The position numbers and the translations under genes are program-made. A stretch of DNA of 59,237 nt, from positions 1-59,237 of the forward strand of contig NZ_JAGQBF010000018.1 of assembly GCF_024345495.1 (NCBI RefSeq), in the 5' to 3' direction. Each line of letters starts with the position of its first letter. Positions within the stretch are counted from its first letter, which is position 1. Of this stretch, positions 39,903 through 48,816 are shown one piece after another. The stretch is from Synechococcus sp. RedBA-s. GTDB lineage: Bacteria; Cyanobacteriota; Cyanobacteriia; PCC-6307; Cyanobiaceae. The notes beneath the pieces were generated by a model. It had not been told where the DNA came from and made no database searches. It saw nothing but the letters and a program-made list of their open reading frames with translations.

Positions 39903-40139
39903 TCAGAGGATCGGTGGCCTGAGGGAGACAGCCCAGAGCAGGGCCGCCAGCTGCAACGGGAGCAGGCTGGCCACCAAGGTGAGCGGATGGAAGCCATCCT
40001 CCACCGCCACCCCCGCCAGGGAGAAACTCACCGAGGCCGCCAGGGCGATCAGCAGGGTCAGGCCGAGGCGGCCGGAGAGCCCGGGTGCCCGCAGATTGAG
40101 GGTCCCAGCTTTCAGGGATGTGGGGCCGCGGCCAGCCAT
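39903..40139 (-). CDS. Small hypothetical membrane protein
   Basis: 78 aa from the ATG at 40139 (a start 9 bp upstream is also in frame). Two hydrophobic segments (LTLLIALAASVSFSLAGVAV; PLTLVASLLPLQLAALLWAV). The start overlaps the stop of the TM2 gene, suggesting it is the last gene of the menA-menE operon. No family recognised. Confidence 0.55.
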   Translation of the reverse strand: MAGRGPTSLKAGTLNLRAPGLSGRLGLTLLIALAASVSFSLAGVAVEDGFHPLTLVASLLPLQLAALLWAVSLRPPIL

Positions 40140-40417
40140 CAGAACCACTCCTTCTTCGCGTCGATGTAGGTGGCCTTGAACTCTTCGGGGGTTTTGGTGA
40201 GGTAGATGATTCCCTCGATCAGGCCAATCACCCCCATCACGAAACTGGCGATGCCACAGGTGACCACGCCTCCGGCAACTGACACTACCAGCATGATCAC
40301 GCCCGACGTGGTGTAGCCGAGCACGAACTTGTGGATCCCGAAGGCACCCAGAAAGATTCCCAGCAGCCCTGCGGCGAGCTTCTTGTTGGAGAGTTCCGGA
40401 TCAGCAGAGGAGGTCAT
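40139..40417 (-). CDS. TM2-domain protein
   Basis: 92 aa. The TM2 signature is clear: two hydrophobic helices, the first with GIFLGAFGIHKFVLGYTTSG and the second with GGVVTCGIASFVMGVIGLIE, joined by a short loop. Function of TM2 proteins in bacteria is unknown. It overlaps the menE stop by 4 bp and the next small gene by 1 bp. Confidence 0.85.
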   Translation of the reverse strand: MTSSADPELSNKKLAAGLLGIFLGAFGIHKFVLGYTTSGVIMLVVSVAGGVVTCGIASFVMGVIGLIEGIIYLTKTPEEFKATYIDAKKEWF

Positions 40418-41718
40418 CCAAGGGGCGCGACTGACCAGCTATAGCGGACTTCAGCGGCAGCGTCATCCGCGCGGGCTCCTCCGTCACAGGTCTGGAGCAG
40501 CCAGCCGCTCCAGCGCCCCCGCTCCCACTTGCCAAGGCCGTTGGGGGCCAGATCAGGGCAGGCCAGCCAGTGTTGGGGGCGCTGGGCGGGGGGAAGCCGC
40601 TGGGCTAGCCGCCGGCAATCGGTGATCAGGGCCGCCGTGGTGGCAGTGTCTGCCTCAGGCCCTGGCGGCCCTGGGGCACCGCCGTGACGAACCAGGGCCA
40701 CCAGGCGCTGACCCCAGAGGGGATCGGGGCTAGGCAGCAGCAGCACCTGGGCCAGGGGTAGTCCCTCCGACCGGGCCCAGCCCAGCAGCCGGGCCTCCAC
40801 CTGCTCAGGGAAAACGGTTTCGCCGCCGCTGCTGATCGCCCCATCCAACCGTCCCAGGATTTCGAGGCCGGCAGGGCAGACGCGGGCACCATCACCACTG
40901 CGCCACCAGGCCCCCTGCCGATCCAGCGACTGCAGCTGCCCAGCCTCCAGGCAGCCGGGACTGAGGCGTCCGGTGCGCACCAGCAGAGCGCCATCGGGGT
41001 CAAGTCGCAGCTGCACATCGGCCAGGGGCTGGCCACAGCCATCCTCCCCCGCCAGGAAGCGCTCCGGAGCCAAGGCCGCCACCATCGCGGCGGTTTCGCT
41101 GGCGCCATAACAGGGCGAAAGCCGGATCTCAGCCGCGCGGGCCCGGGCCGCCAGCTCAGCAGAAAGCGCCGCACCTCCGACCCAGACCACGGCGCAGCGC
41201 CGCAGCCAGGCGCAGCCCTCCGCTGCGGCCAGCAGCCGCTCCAGCTGGGTGGGCACCAGGGAGAGCAGCGCCCCGCGGTCGGCTGGGAGGGGAAACGCCG
41301 CCGCCAGCTCCCGGGGCCGGCGCATCAGCTCAGGGGACAACCAGCGCCAGGGTGTTCCCCAGGCCCGGCTCCTCACCAGGGGCATCAGACCGCTGACGTG
41401 ATGGAGTGGCAGAGGGTTGAGCTGCAGCGTCGATGAAGGATCCAGCCCGATCGACTGCAACCACTGCCCAGTGGCGCGAGCTGAGGCCTCCAGGTGGGCC
41501 AGCGGCTGCAGGCACCAGCGGCGGCGGCCGGCGCTGCCACCACTGCCCACCACCACACCGGCCCCGGTCAGGGCCGATCCAGCCAAGGCTGCACCGAGCA
41601 GCTCCTGCTCCTGCTCGGCGCAGAGGCCCACCAGGCGCTCCTCACGCCAGGCCTGCTCCAGGTGCGCCACCAGGGCCTCGGCCGGCGCGACGCTGGTGAG
41701 CAGCAGAGGAGAACCCAT
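40414..41718 (-). CDS. menE: o-Succinylbenzoate-CoA ligase
   Basis: 434 aa acyl-adenylate enzyme (ANL superfamily). Recognisable blocks: VVVGSGGSAGRRRWCLQ (AMP-binding P-loop-like), LSPCYGASETAAMVAALAPE, WWRSGDGARVCPAGLEILGR and DGAISSGGETVFPEQVEARL. It activates o-succinylbenzoate to its CoA thioester. Assignment to menE rests on the ANL motifs plus the adjoining menC and menA. It overlaps the TM2 gene by 4 bp. Confidence 0.88.
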   Translation of the reverse strand: MGSPLLLTSVAPAEALVAHLEQAWREERLVGLCAEQEQELLGAALAGSALTGAGVVVGSGGSAGRRRWCLQPLAHLEASARATGQWLQSIGLDPSSTLQLNPLPLHHVSGLMPLVRSRAWGTPWRWLSPELMRRPRELAAAFPLPADRGALLSLVPTQLERLLAAAEGCAWLRRCAVVWVGGAALSAELAARARAAEIRLSPCYGASETAAMVAALAPERFLAGEDGCGQPLADVQLRLDPDGALLVRTGRLSPGCLEAGQLQSLDRQGAWWRSGDGARVCPAGLEILGRLDGAISSGGETVFPEQVEARLLGWARSEGLPLAQVLLLPSPDPLWGQRLVALVRHGGAPGPPGPEADTATTAALITDCRRLAQRLPPAQRPQHWLACPDLAPNGLGKWERGRWSGWLLQTCDGGARADDAAAEVRYSWSVAPLG

Positions 41719-41735
41719 CAGCGACGATCCCGGGC

Positions 41736-42068
41736 CTAGGCCTGCCGGGCGCGGCGGGCGGCGATCCCCGCCTCCACAGCTGTGACACCGGCCAGCAACA
41801 GCAGACCGAGCAGACCCACCAACTGCTGACGCGGGTCAGTCTGGGCGCCCAGATCGGCCCCGCCCCCCTGGCCCAGCACCAGCCCCAGGGCAAACCAGCC
41901 GGTACTCAAGGCCGAGGTGATCCAGTAGGCCCGCCAGCGCCGTTGATAGATGTAGCCGGTTCCCAGGCCCGGCACCAGGTTGAGGACCACGGCCACCCAG
42001 GGGGCCGAGGCCGCCAGGGTGTCCTGCTTGCTGAGGCTCATGGCGGTGGCGGTGGCAATGTCGTTCAC
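41736..42068 (-). CDS. Small membrane protein within the men operon
   Basis: 110 aa with three hydrophobic segments (VAVVLNLVPGLGTGYIYQRR; ITSALSTGWFALGLVLGQGG; LVGLLGLLLLAGVTAVEAGI). The block NLVPGLGTGYIYQRRWRAYW recalls short membrane proteins of the TM2 kind. Its start overlaps the menC stop by 4 bp and it is followed by menE after 17 bp, so it belongs to the operon. No role in quinone synthesis is known. Confidence 0.75.
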   Translation of the reverse strand: MNDIATATAMSLSKQDTLAASAPWVAVVLNLVPGLGTGYIYQRRWRAYWITSALSTGWFALGLVLGQGGGADLGAQTDPRQQLVGLLGLLLLAGVTAVEAGIAARRARQA

Positions 42069-43147
42069 GCCAACTCTGGCGACTCCGCCCAGCGCCCGGC
42101 GGATGCGGCCCAGACCCGCTCGGGATCGGTACTGGCGAGATCACCGCTGGCGCCCCAGCCCGGGGCCAGACCCGGCGCCGCGGGGGTGGGTCCCCCTGCC
42201 TGAAGGGCAGCCAGGTGGTGCAGCCAGCGACGGCCGATGCCGGTCTCGAAGGCAGTGCTGAGCATCAGCCAGGGCACCCCCGCCTGCAGTTGCGCCAGCA
42301 GGCGCCGGGGGTCTCCCTCCTGGGAGGGCCGTCGCACCTGCCAGCCGCGCCAGCTGTTGCGCAAGCCTGGATCCTGCGCCAACGATTCATCCAGGGCCAC
42401 CCGCAGGGCCGGGGAGCCAGCGGCCAGGGCGAGCAGACCAGCGTGATCGGTAGGAGTCAGTGGTTGCTCCAGCCACTCCAGGCGGGGGTCGGCCGCCAGC
42501 CTTGCCGCCCAGGCCGCGGCCATGGTGCGCCCCCAGCCTCCATTGGCATCGAGGCGGAGTCTGGCGCCGTTCGGCAAGCGCTCCAGCAGCAGCTCCAGCA
42601 GCTGGCGCTCCTGGAGGTCATCGGTGGCCGCCACCTTCCACTTCAACGTGAGGGGGAGACCATCACCGTCCTGCTGAGCCGACTGGCTGCTCTGGTGGTT
42701 GTCCAGGACCCGCTCCAGGGCCGGCAGGGCCGCTGCTGCTGCCGGCAGCAGCCATGCTGGAGCCGGCGGCGGCAGCCAGCCGCCGCTGCCGGCTCCCACC
42801 AGCCCATGGATCTCGCCCAGGGCTGCTCCGAGGGCGAAGGCCAGGGCCGCCGGCAGGGTCGGCAGACGACCCTCCAGCTCTTGGTGATCGATCGTGGAAC
42901 CGAGGGCTTCAATGGCCCTGGCGATGCGGACCAGCTCCGGCTCATCAACGCCTTGATGGGCGCCCAACGGCAGCGGAGCCGCCTCCCCCCAGCCCTGATC
43001 GAGCAACGGCGCCGACTCGGCATCTCCCCCTGCCAGCAGCTCGAGCCGTAACAGCCAGCCGCGCTTGCTCCTCAGCCTGCCCCGGGCAGTGACCAGGGGC
43101 GTGGGCAGGGCCAGCTCGAAGCGCCGCCAGTGCAGGCCCAGCCTCAC
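42065..43147 (-). CDS. menC: o-Succinylbenzoate synthase
   Basis: 360 aa enolase-superfamily dehydratase. KxK motif in LTLKWKVA; metal ligands at RLDANGGWG, LEWLEQPL and VALDESLAQD; AFETGIGRRWLHHLA in the C-terminal part. Where most members have the second catalytic Lys, this protein reads VRRPSQEGDPRR, an Arg. It catalyses dehydration of SHCHC to o-succinylbenzoate. It overlaps menA by 4 bp upstream and the small membrane gene by 4 bp downstream. Confidence 0.88.
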   Translation of the reverse strand: MRLGLHWRRFELALPTPLVTARGRLRSKRGWLLRLELLAGGDAESAPLLDQGWGEAAPLPLGAHQGVDEPELVRIARAIEALGSTIDHQELEGRLPTLPAALAFALGAALGEIHGLVGAGSGGWLPPPAPAWLLPAAAAALPALERVLDNHQSSQSAQQDGDGLPLTLKWKVAATDDLQERQLLELLLERLPNGARLRLDANGGWGRTMAAAWAARLAADPRLEWLEQPLTPTDHAGLLALAAGSPALRVALDESLAQDPGLRNSWRGWQVRRPSQEGDPRRLLAQLQAGVPWLMLSTAFETGIGRRWLHHLAALQAGGPTPAAPGLAPGWGASGDLASTDPERVWAASAGRWAESPELA

Positions 43148-44166
43148 CGCAGTGGCAGCCAGGGGCCGATCGCCAGCCCCAGCGCCAGGCCGAGGCCATT
43201 GAAGGCCTGGAAGCGCAGGGCCAGAAACTTGCTACCGCCGATCCGCTCCGGGGCGTCGTGGTGCTCGCGCAGCAACTGGATCAGGGCCCTGGCGGCGGGC
43301 AGGCCCACCATGCCCAGCAGGGCCGTGAGTGGCCAGCGGCCCAGCAGCACCGGCGCCCACTGCAGGGCCAGGGTCAGGGCGATGAACCAGGGGACCAGGG
43401 CGGCGGCGCCGGCGGTGCCCAGCTTCACCACCGGCGAGAGCTTGCCGTGGCTGGCGTCCTGCTCCACCTGGTGGAAATGGGAGCAGAACAGCACCAGGGT
43501 GGTGGCCAGGGCCGGACCACTGCCCAGCAGCAGGGCGGCCCTCCAGGGGATCCCGGCGGCAGGCAGCGGATCGCCCAGCCCGGCGGCAGCCGTGGGCGCG
43601 AGCGCCAGCAGGGCGGCGGCGGTGGCCAGCGGGCCAAAGGCCAGCCAGCACAGCGGCTCACCCAGGCCGCGGTAGCCCAGCCGCAGAGGAGGTCCCTGGT
43701 AGGCGTAGCCGAGGGCGCAGCAGCCCAGCACCAGCGCCAGCACCAGGGGGGTGCTGCGGGCCGCCACCAGGGCGAACAGGGCCAGGCCGATCACCAGGCA
43801 GCCGTTGGCGAGCAGCGCCACCCGGTCGCGGCGGCCAGTGAGATTCACCAGGGAATGGGGCTTGCCGAGCCGGTCCACGCCGGTGTCGGCATCAAAGACG
43901 TCGTTGGCCAGGTTTTCCCAGGCCAGCAGCAGCACCGCCGCCACCAGGAAGGTCAGCAACTGATCCAGGCGCGGCGCCTGGCCCTGGCCGGCCCACCAGC
44001 CCGCGGCCAGCAGCACCGGCATCACCGCCACCGAGTACATCGGCCATTTGATCGCCGCCTTCCAGAGGCGACGGCGGGCCGGATCGTGGGAGCGGTCGGC
44101 GGGCGAGAGACCACCGCTGGAGTCCCCATCGGCGTAACGGCTTGCGACGACCTGGGGGTCGGACAT
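43144..44166 (-). CDS. menA: 1,4-dihydroxy-2-naphthoate phytyltransferase
   Basis: 340 aa UbiA-family prenyltransferase with about eight membrane helices. The Asp-rich substrate motif is seen in ENLANDVFDADTGVDRLGKP, and the second motif region LGYRGLGEPLCWLAFGPLAT near residue 175. It adds the phytyl chain to DHNA, giving demethylphylloquinone for PSI. First gene of the minus-strand operon; divergent from menF with 75 bp between starts. Confidence 0.92.
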   Translation of the reverse strand: MSDPQVVASRYADGDSSGGLSPADRSHDPARRRLWKAAIKWPMYSVAVMPVLLAAGWWAGQGQAPRLDQLLTFLVAAVLLLAWENLANDVFDADTGVDRLGKPHSLVNLTGRRDRVALLANGCLVIGLALFALVAARSTPLVLALVLGCCALGYAYQGPPLRLGYRGLGEPLCWLAFGPLATAAALLALAPTAAAGLGDPLPAAGIPWRAALLLGSGPALATTLVLFCSHFHQVEQDASHGKLSPVVKLGTAGAAALVPWFIALTLALQWAPVLLGRWPLTALLGMVGLPAARALIQLLREHHDAPERIGGSKFLALRFQAFNGLGLALGLAIGPWLPLR

Positions 44167-44241
44167 GGGCTACAGGGACGGCGAACCGGGAAGGGCCCAT
44201 ACATTTGAGCAGTTTCCCTGGCCACCGCCGCCGTCGTCCTG

Positions 44242-45675
44242 GTGCAGGTCGTTCCTTCCTTCACCGAACTGCTCGCCGCCGCCGCCCAGGGGGCACGGCA
44301 GCTGGAGGAGGAGGGCGTGCTCAGCCTGGCGCTGCCCATGCCCTGCCGGGATCCCCTGGCACTGCTCCCCCTCCTCGATGACGGCGGACGCTTCCGCTTT
44401 CTCTGGGACGGCGCACCGGGACTCTGCCTGGCCGCCAGCGGCACCACCCATCGCCTGGAGCTGAGCGGACCGAGGCGCTTCGAGCTGGCCCAGCGCTTCA
44501 GCGCCATGAGCCTCAGCCGCCTGGGGCAACAGCCCCAGAACGTGCCGCCCCTGGCCAGGCCGCGGGTGCTGCTGGCCTTCTCCTTTTTCGACAGTCCCCT
44601 GCAGGAGGGCAGCGGCACCGTTGCCGGCGTACAGGCCGTGCTGCCCCGCTGGCAGCTGAGCCGCCAGGGACGCCACTGCTGGCTGCGGCTGCAGCGCTGC
44701 ATCGGCGGTGATGTCACCCCCCGCGGCGTGGCCGAGGAACTCTGGGAGCGGGCCCAGCTGCTGAGCCGGCTGCCCGCCGACGGCGATGTCGGGCCGGCGC
44801 CCCACCCCAGGGTGGGCATCACCAGCCGGTCCTGCTGGGAAAGCGACTACCGCGAAGCGATGCGTAAGGCCCTGGCCCTGGTGGAGGAGGGATCCCTGCG
44901 CAAGCTGGTGGTGGCGGTGCGCCAGCAGGTGGGGCTGGATCAACCGCTGGAGCCCCTGGAGATGCTGGCCCGCCTGCGCCGTCACCAACCGGGCAGCTGC
45001 CGCTTCCTCTGGCAGCAACGTCCCGGCGACGCCCTGATCGGCGCCTCCCCCGAGCGGCTGCTGGCGGTGCGCCAGGGGCAACTGCGCTGCGATGCCCTAG
45101 CGGGCACCGCCCCGCTTGGACCACCGGCCGAGCAGCTCACCCAATCGACCAAGGACCGCCATGAGCATGAACTGGTGGTGGAGGCGATCACCCGGGTGCT
45201 CTCGGAGGCGGGCCTAACGCCTCGGAGGCCCCGCCGTCCGCGGCTGGCCCGCCACGGCAGGCTGGTCCATCTACACACCCCCATCACCGCCGCCCTGGCA
45301 GAGCATCAGCCCCTGGCCCTGGCCGAGGCCCTGCATCCCACCCCGGCGGTGGCGGGGCTGCCACGGCGGGAAGCGATGGCCTGGTTGCGCAGCCTCGAAC
45401 CATTTGAGCGGGGCCACTACGCCGCACCGATCGGCTGGATCGACAGTGCCGGCGATGCCGAGCTGCGGGTGGCGATCCGCAGCGGCCGCCTTCACGGCAA
45501 CACGCTCGAGCTCACCGCAGGCGCCGGGCTGGTGCGAGGGTCCGAGCCAGAGCGGGAACTCCAGGAAGTGGCCCTGAAGCTGGGGGTGCTGCAGCAGCAA
45601 CTCGATCTTCCGCTGGAACCCTCCATCCTTCGGGGTGGCCAGCCCCATGGCGAGCGGACGTCCTGGTGGGGATGA
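44242..45675 (+). CDS. menF: Isochorismate synthase
   Basis: 477 aa chorismate-binding enzyme, first committed step of phylloquinone synthesis. C-terminal motifs: CRFLWQQRPGDALIGASPER, DALAGTAPLGPPAEQLTQST, SKDRHEHELV-type block, HYAAPIGWIDSAGDAELRVA and GAGLVRGSEPERELQE. Start is a GTG at 44242. Its stop overlaps the start of the patatin-like gene (ATGA at 45672). Confidence 0.93.
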   Translation: MQVVPSFTELLAAAAQGARQLEEEGVLSLALPMPCRDPLALLPLLDDGGRFRFLWDGAPGLCLAASGTTHRLELSGPRRFELAQRFSAMSLSRLGQQPQNVPPLARPRVLLAFSFFDSPLQEGSGTVAGVQAVLPRWQLSRQGRHCWLRLQRCIGGDVTPRGVAEELWERAQLLSRLPADGDVGPAPHPRVGITSRSCWESDYREAMRKALALVEEGSLRKLVVAVRQQVGLDQPLEPLEMLARLRRHQPGSCRFLWQQRPGDALIGASPERLLAVRQGQLRCDALAGTAPLGPPAEQLTQSTKDRHEHELVVEAITRVLSEAGLTPRRPRRPRLARHGRLVHLHTPITAALAEHQPLALAEALHPTPAVAGLPRREAMAWLRSLEPFERGHYAAPIGWIDSAGDAELRVAIRSGRLHGNTLELTAGAGLVRGSEPERELQEVALKLGVLQQQLDLPLEPSILRGGQPHGERTSWWG

Positions 45676-47411
45676 GCGGCAGCAACGAACCCATCGGCAG
45701 CCTGCCTTCAAGCGCCGACGGTCTATCCCCAGAGCGGCGCCTCCAGAGGGTCTTTGCCAGCTCTCGACTGTTCCGAACCATCCCGCCCGAGTGCCTAAAA
45801 GCCCTGAATCCACATCCGCTCAGCCTCGTGGAGGGGCAGCTGCTCTTCAGGGAAGGTGACAGGGCCGAGCTCGCGTATGTGATCGAGTCGGGCATCCTCG
45901 GCCTGTTCAACGGCCCTCTGAGCCCCAGCACGGCGTGGTTCCGGAAAGTGGTGCGCGGGGATCTGGTGGGGGAATACGGACTGCTGGGCGATGAGCCACG
46001 GTCGGCCTCGGCAATCGCACTCACCGACCTGAGCATCTTTGGCTTCAACCTGGAGAATCTGCGCAAGCTGTTGTCACTGTCGGAAGAGCTTCAATCGCTG
46101 CTGATCACAACCCTGGCGGATGCGGCCTCGATCGGACGTGACCCGCGACGATCGGCTCTGGGCACGATCCTGATTCACAACGCCAGCCCAGACTCCCCCC
46201 TTACCCAGCGGGTCCTAGAGGGGTTGCCAGAGCTGCTGATCAGCCAGGCTGCCGGTGCAATCTCACTGGGCAATGCCCCCCTCCTCAGCCCCTCCACCAA
46301 TGAAGAAGATCTCCATCTGGAGCTGACCCAGGCCACCGGAGCGGGCCGGGTCAGGGTGTTTCTCACGCAAGCTCCAGAGCTGCTGAGCTCCCGCAATCAG
46401 AAGCTGCTCGACCGGCTGGTGATCCTCACGGACGGGACCGCGGATCACGTCCAGATTCCAGAATCAATCAAAGCGGAGTGCATTCTGGTGCGGCTCTGGC
46501 CGAGCGAGCAGGAGCGCCCCAGCTCGAAGCCCTGGTGCAGCGGCAGGCGCGTCTCCTTCGTGCTCAATGTCCGGGCCGGCCAGCTCAGCCATCTGCAGCG
46601 GCTGGCCCGAACGGTGTTGCGTCGTCAGAACGTGCTGGTGCTTGGCGGGGGAGGGGCCAGGGGATTTGCCCATGTGGGAACGATCGCGGCGTTGCAGGAG
46701 CGCCGGACCGATGACATCGACATGGTGATGGGGGTCAGTATCGGAGCGCTGGTGTCGTCGCTGGCCGCCTTCGATCTCAAGGCCGAGGAGATTCTCGGCC
46801 ACCTCGAGCGAGTGATCATCCGTTCACGGCCCTACTCGCTCACCCTTCCGCGCCAATCACTCTTCTCACTGGTCAACTCCGAACGTGAACTCAAGGCCTT
46901 CTTCGGCAGCTCGCGCGTCGAGGACAGCTGGCTGGTGCTGCAGTGCTTCTCCACCAACCTCTCCACCAATCAGCTGCATGCCTGGACCACCGGCGACATC
47001 CCCACCGCCGTGGTGGCCAGCATGTCGGTGCCGGGAATCTTCCCACCCGTGGAAGATGCCACGGGAAACCTGCATGTGGATGGGGGAATCCTGAACAACC
47101 TGCCAATCGCTCCGGCCCGTGCTCTCACCGACGGGCGGATCATTGCGGTATCGCTAGATGTAGAGCCAGATTCGGCAAACAACTATGGTCCGGGTCGCAA
47201 GCGGCAGCGCCCTTCACTGGCTAAAACTCTGATCAATGCGATGATGTGTGCCTCCCACTCCACATCCCAATCCCAGGAGCGATTGGCCGATCTCGTGCTC
47301 AAGCCGGAGATCGGCCACATTCCCTTTCTGGAGTGGAAGAGTTATATTCAGAGTTTCGAGGCTGGCTACAGCCATGCCCGTGAAGCCCTTTCCTTGGTGG
47401 AGGAGTCTTGA
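45672..47411 (+). CDS. cNMP-binding patatin-like phospholipase (NTE-like)
   Basis: 579 aa. N-terminal cyclic-nucleotide-binding domain about residues 15-140 (VEGQLLFREGDRAELAYVIE). Patatin domain from about residue 315: oxyanion loop VLGGGGARGFAHVGTIAALQ, nucleophile GVSIGALVSSLAAF (G-x-S-x-G), and catalytic Asp in VDGGILNNLPIAPA. The combination resembles neuropathy-target-esterase-type lysophospholipases. It overlaps menF by 4 bp, and a DUF962 gene follows. Confidence 0.92.
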   Translation: MSGSNEPIGSLPSSADGLSPERRLQRVFASSRLFRTIPPECLKALNPHPLSLVEGQLLFREGDRAELAYVIESGILGLFNGPLSPSTAWFRKVVRGDLVGEYGLLGDEPRSASAIALTDLSIFGFNLENLRKLLSLSEELQSLLITTLADAASIGRDPRRSALGTILIHNASPDSPLTQRVLEGLPELLISQAAGAISLGNAPLLSPSTNEEDLHLELTQATGAGRVRVFLTQAPELLSSRNQKLLDRLVILTDGTADHVQIPESIKAECILVRLWPSEQERPSSKPWCSGRRVSFVLNVRAGQLSHLQRLARTVLRRQNVLVLGGGGARGFAHVGTIAALQERRTDDIDMVMGVSIGALVSSLAAFDLKAEEILGHLERVIIRSRPYSLTLPRQSLFSLVNSERELKAFFGSSRVEDSWLVLQCFSTNLSTNQLHAWTTGDIPTAVVASMSVPGIFPPVEDATGNLHVDGGILNNLPIAPARALTDGRIIAVSLDVEPDSANNYGPGRKRQRPSLAKTLINAMMCASHSTSQSQERLADLVLKPEIGHIPFLEWKSYIQSFEAGYSHAREALSLVEES

Positions 47412-47416
47412 TCACG

Positions 47417-47716
47417 ATGCTGGACGGACGACCCTGGAGTGAATGGATCGATCGCTACGAGCGGAGCCATCAACACCCGCTGAACCGCACCTGCCATCTC
47501 ATCGGCATCCCCCTGATCGTGATCTCCGTCGGAGCAGCAGCCCTGGCCATCTGGAGACCAGGGCTTTGGGCCCCTGCCCTCGGGCTGTTCCTGGCCGGCT
47601 GGGCTTTCCAGTTCGCCGGTCACGCCGTGGAGGGAACCTTGCCGGAGTTCATGGGCGACCCTCGCTTTCTATTGGTGGGGCTGCGGTGGTGGCTGGGGGC
47701 GATCAGGCGAAGCTGA
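47417..47716 (+). CDS. DUF962/Mpo1-like protein
   Basis: 99 aa from the ATG at 47417; GGAGGAG at 47399-47405 is its likely ribosome-binding site, 11 bp away. A TTG at 47408 is also in frame but too close to it. Motifs fit DUF962: YERSHQHPLNRTCHLIGIPL and GWAFQFAGHAVEGTLPEFMG, with His residues that bind iron in the eukaryotic Mpo1 dioxygenase. In yeast Mpo1 acts on 2-hydroxy fatty acids; here lipid function is inferred, supported by flanking phospholipase and desaturase genes. Confidence 0.8.
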   Translation: MLDGRPWSEWIDRYERSHQHPLNRTCHLIGIPLIVISVGAAALAIWRPGLWAPALGLFLAGWAFQFAGHAVEGTLPEFMGDPRFLLVGLRWWLGAIRRS

Positions 47717-47741
47717 GCAACAGCCTTGAACCAGACAGAGC

Positions 47742-48770
47742 TCAGAGCAGAAGAGCAACCCCCTCGGCGTAGTTGTTCACCGTGGGTAGCGGCGGATGGC
47801 CGTGGCTAGAGAGCACGGCTTCAGCGATTGCCGTGGCCTGAGGCAATTTGTCGTAGGGAATGGAGGGGTAGGCGTGGTGAAGGGAGTGATGGGGCAGTCC
47901 TCCCATCAGCAGATTCACCAGAGTGCCGGCGGCAATGTTGCGGGTGCTGTAGAGCTGCGTGAGTTCGTAGGTAGAGAAGCGCTTCCAGAGGCCATGGTGC
48001 TCGATCATGCCGCGCACCTGCATCAGCGCTCCCACCACCCGCTCCACCACCACCAGCATCAACAACAGCTTGATCACCTGACCATGGCCGATCGCCCAGG
48101 TGAGCATCGCGGCCTGCACCACCAAGATCCCGATCAGATCACTGACCATGCCGCCCATCAACCGGGATTGGCTGTCGCGCAGCTTCCAGCCGAACCAGAT
48201 CATGGAGCCGATCAACTGGATGCCCCCAAGCACCAGAACGCTCAGCCAGAAAGGATGCCTGAAATGGAGCCGCCGCCACGAGCCGGCCCTGGCGAGTTCC
48301 TCTTCGGACGGTTCTCGTCGTTCCGGATCGCGCAGATCCATCCCGTTCATGCGGTGGTGGAGCTGATGCAGATTGCGGTAGGTGCGATAAGGCCAGGCCA
48401 CCGGCCAGCTCAGGACACATCCCAGGGCCTGCTCGGCGCTGCCGAGATCGATCAGGCTGGCGTGGCTGATGTCGTGGGTGCTGATCATCACGAAGGCGTA
48501 GAACACGGCCGCTGCCAACAACCAGAGAACTGCCACCGGCAGATAGGCCTCCCGGACATACATCACGAGGCAGGCCAGGGCCGGGAGGAGCAGGAGAAGG
48601 AGCCGACACCAGCCCAGGGCACGGTTCACCTTGAACAGAGGTTGAACCGCGTCCTCGATCTCTTCAGTCATCAACCGGTCAGCCCGCCGGCTTGCCTTCT
48701 TCGTGGCGTCATCCCTGCTGGCGAGGGTGTCGCTCTGATCGGGATGGATCGGGAGGGAATCGGAGCTCAT
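47742..48770 (-). CDS. Fatty-acid desaturase-family protein
   Basis: 342 aa from the ATG at 48770 (MSSDSLPIHPDQSDTLASRD). The three His boxes are visible: HDISHASLIDL, HQLHHRMNGMDL, and GLPHHSLHHAYPSIPYDKLP. Several hydrophobic segments surround them. It should be a di-iron membrane desaturase or hydroxylase; carotenoid or lipid substrates are both possible. A truncated second copy lies at 32489-32932. The frame extends upstream to 48917, but that part has no similarity. Confidence 0.85.
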   Translation of the reverse strand: MSSDSLPIHPDQSDTLASRDDATKKASRRADRLMTEEIEDAVQPLFKVNRALGWCRLLLLLLPALACLVMYVREAYLPVAVLWLLAAAVFYAFVMISTHDISHASLIDLGSAEQALGCVLSWPVAWPYRTYRNLHQLHHRMNGMDLRDPERREPSEEELARAGSWRRLHFRHPFWLSVLVLGGIQLIGSMIWFGWKLRDSQSRLMGGMVSDLIGILVVQAAMLTWAIGHGQVIKLLLMLVVVERVVGALMQVRGMIEHHGLWKRFSTYELTQLYSTRNIAAGTLVNLLMGGLPHHSLHHAYPSIPYDKLPQATAIAEAVLSSHGHPPLPTVNNYAEGVALLL

Positions 48771-48816
48771 CGGTCCCGCACGGGATGATTCAGCTGCAGA
48801 GTAGTTCGAGTTCCTT

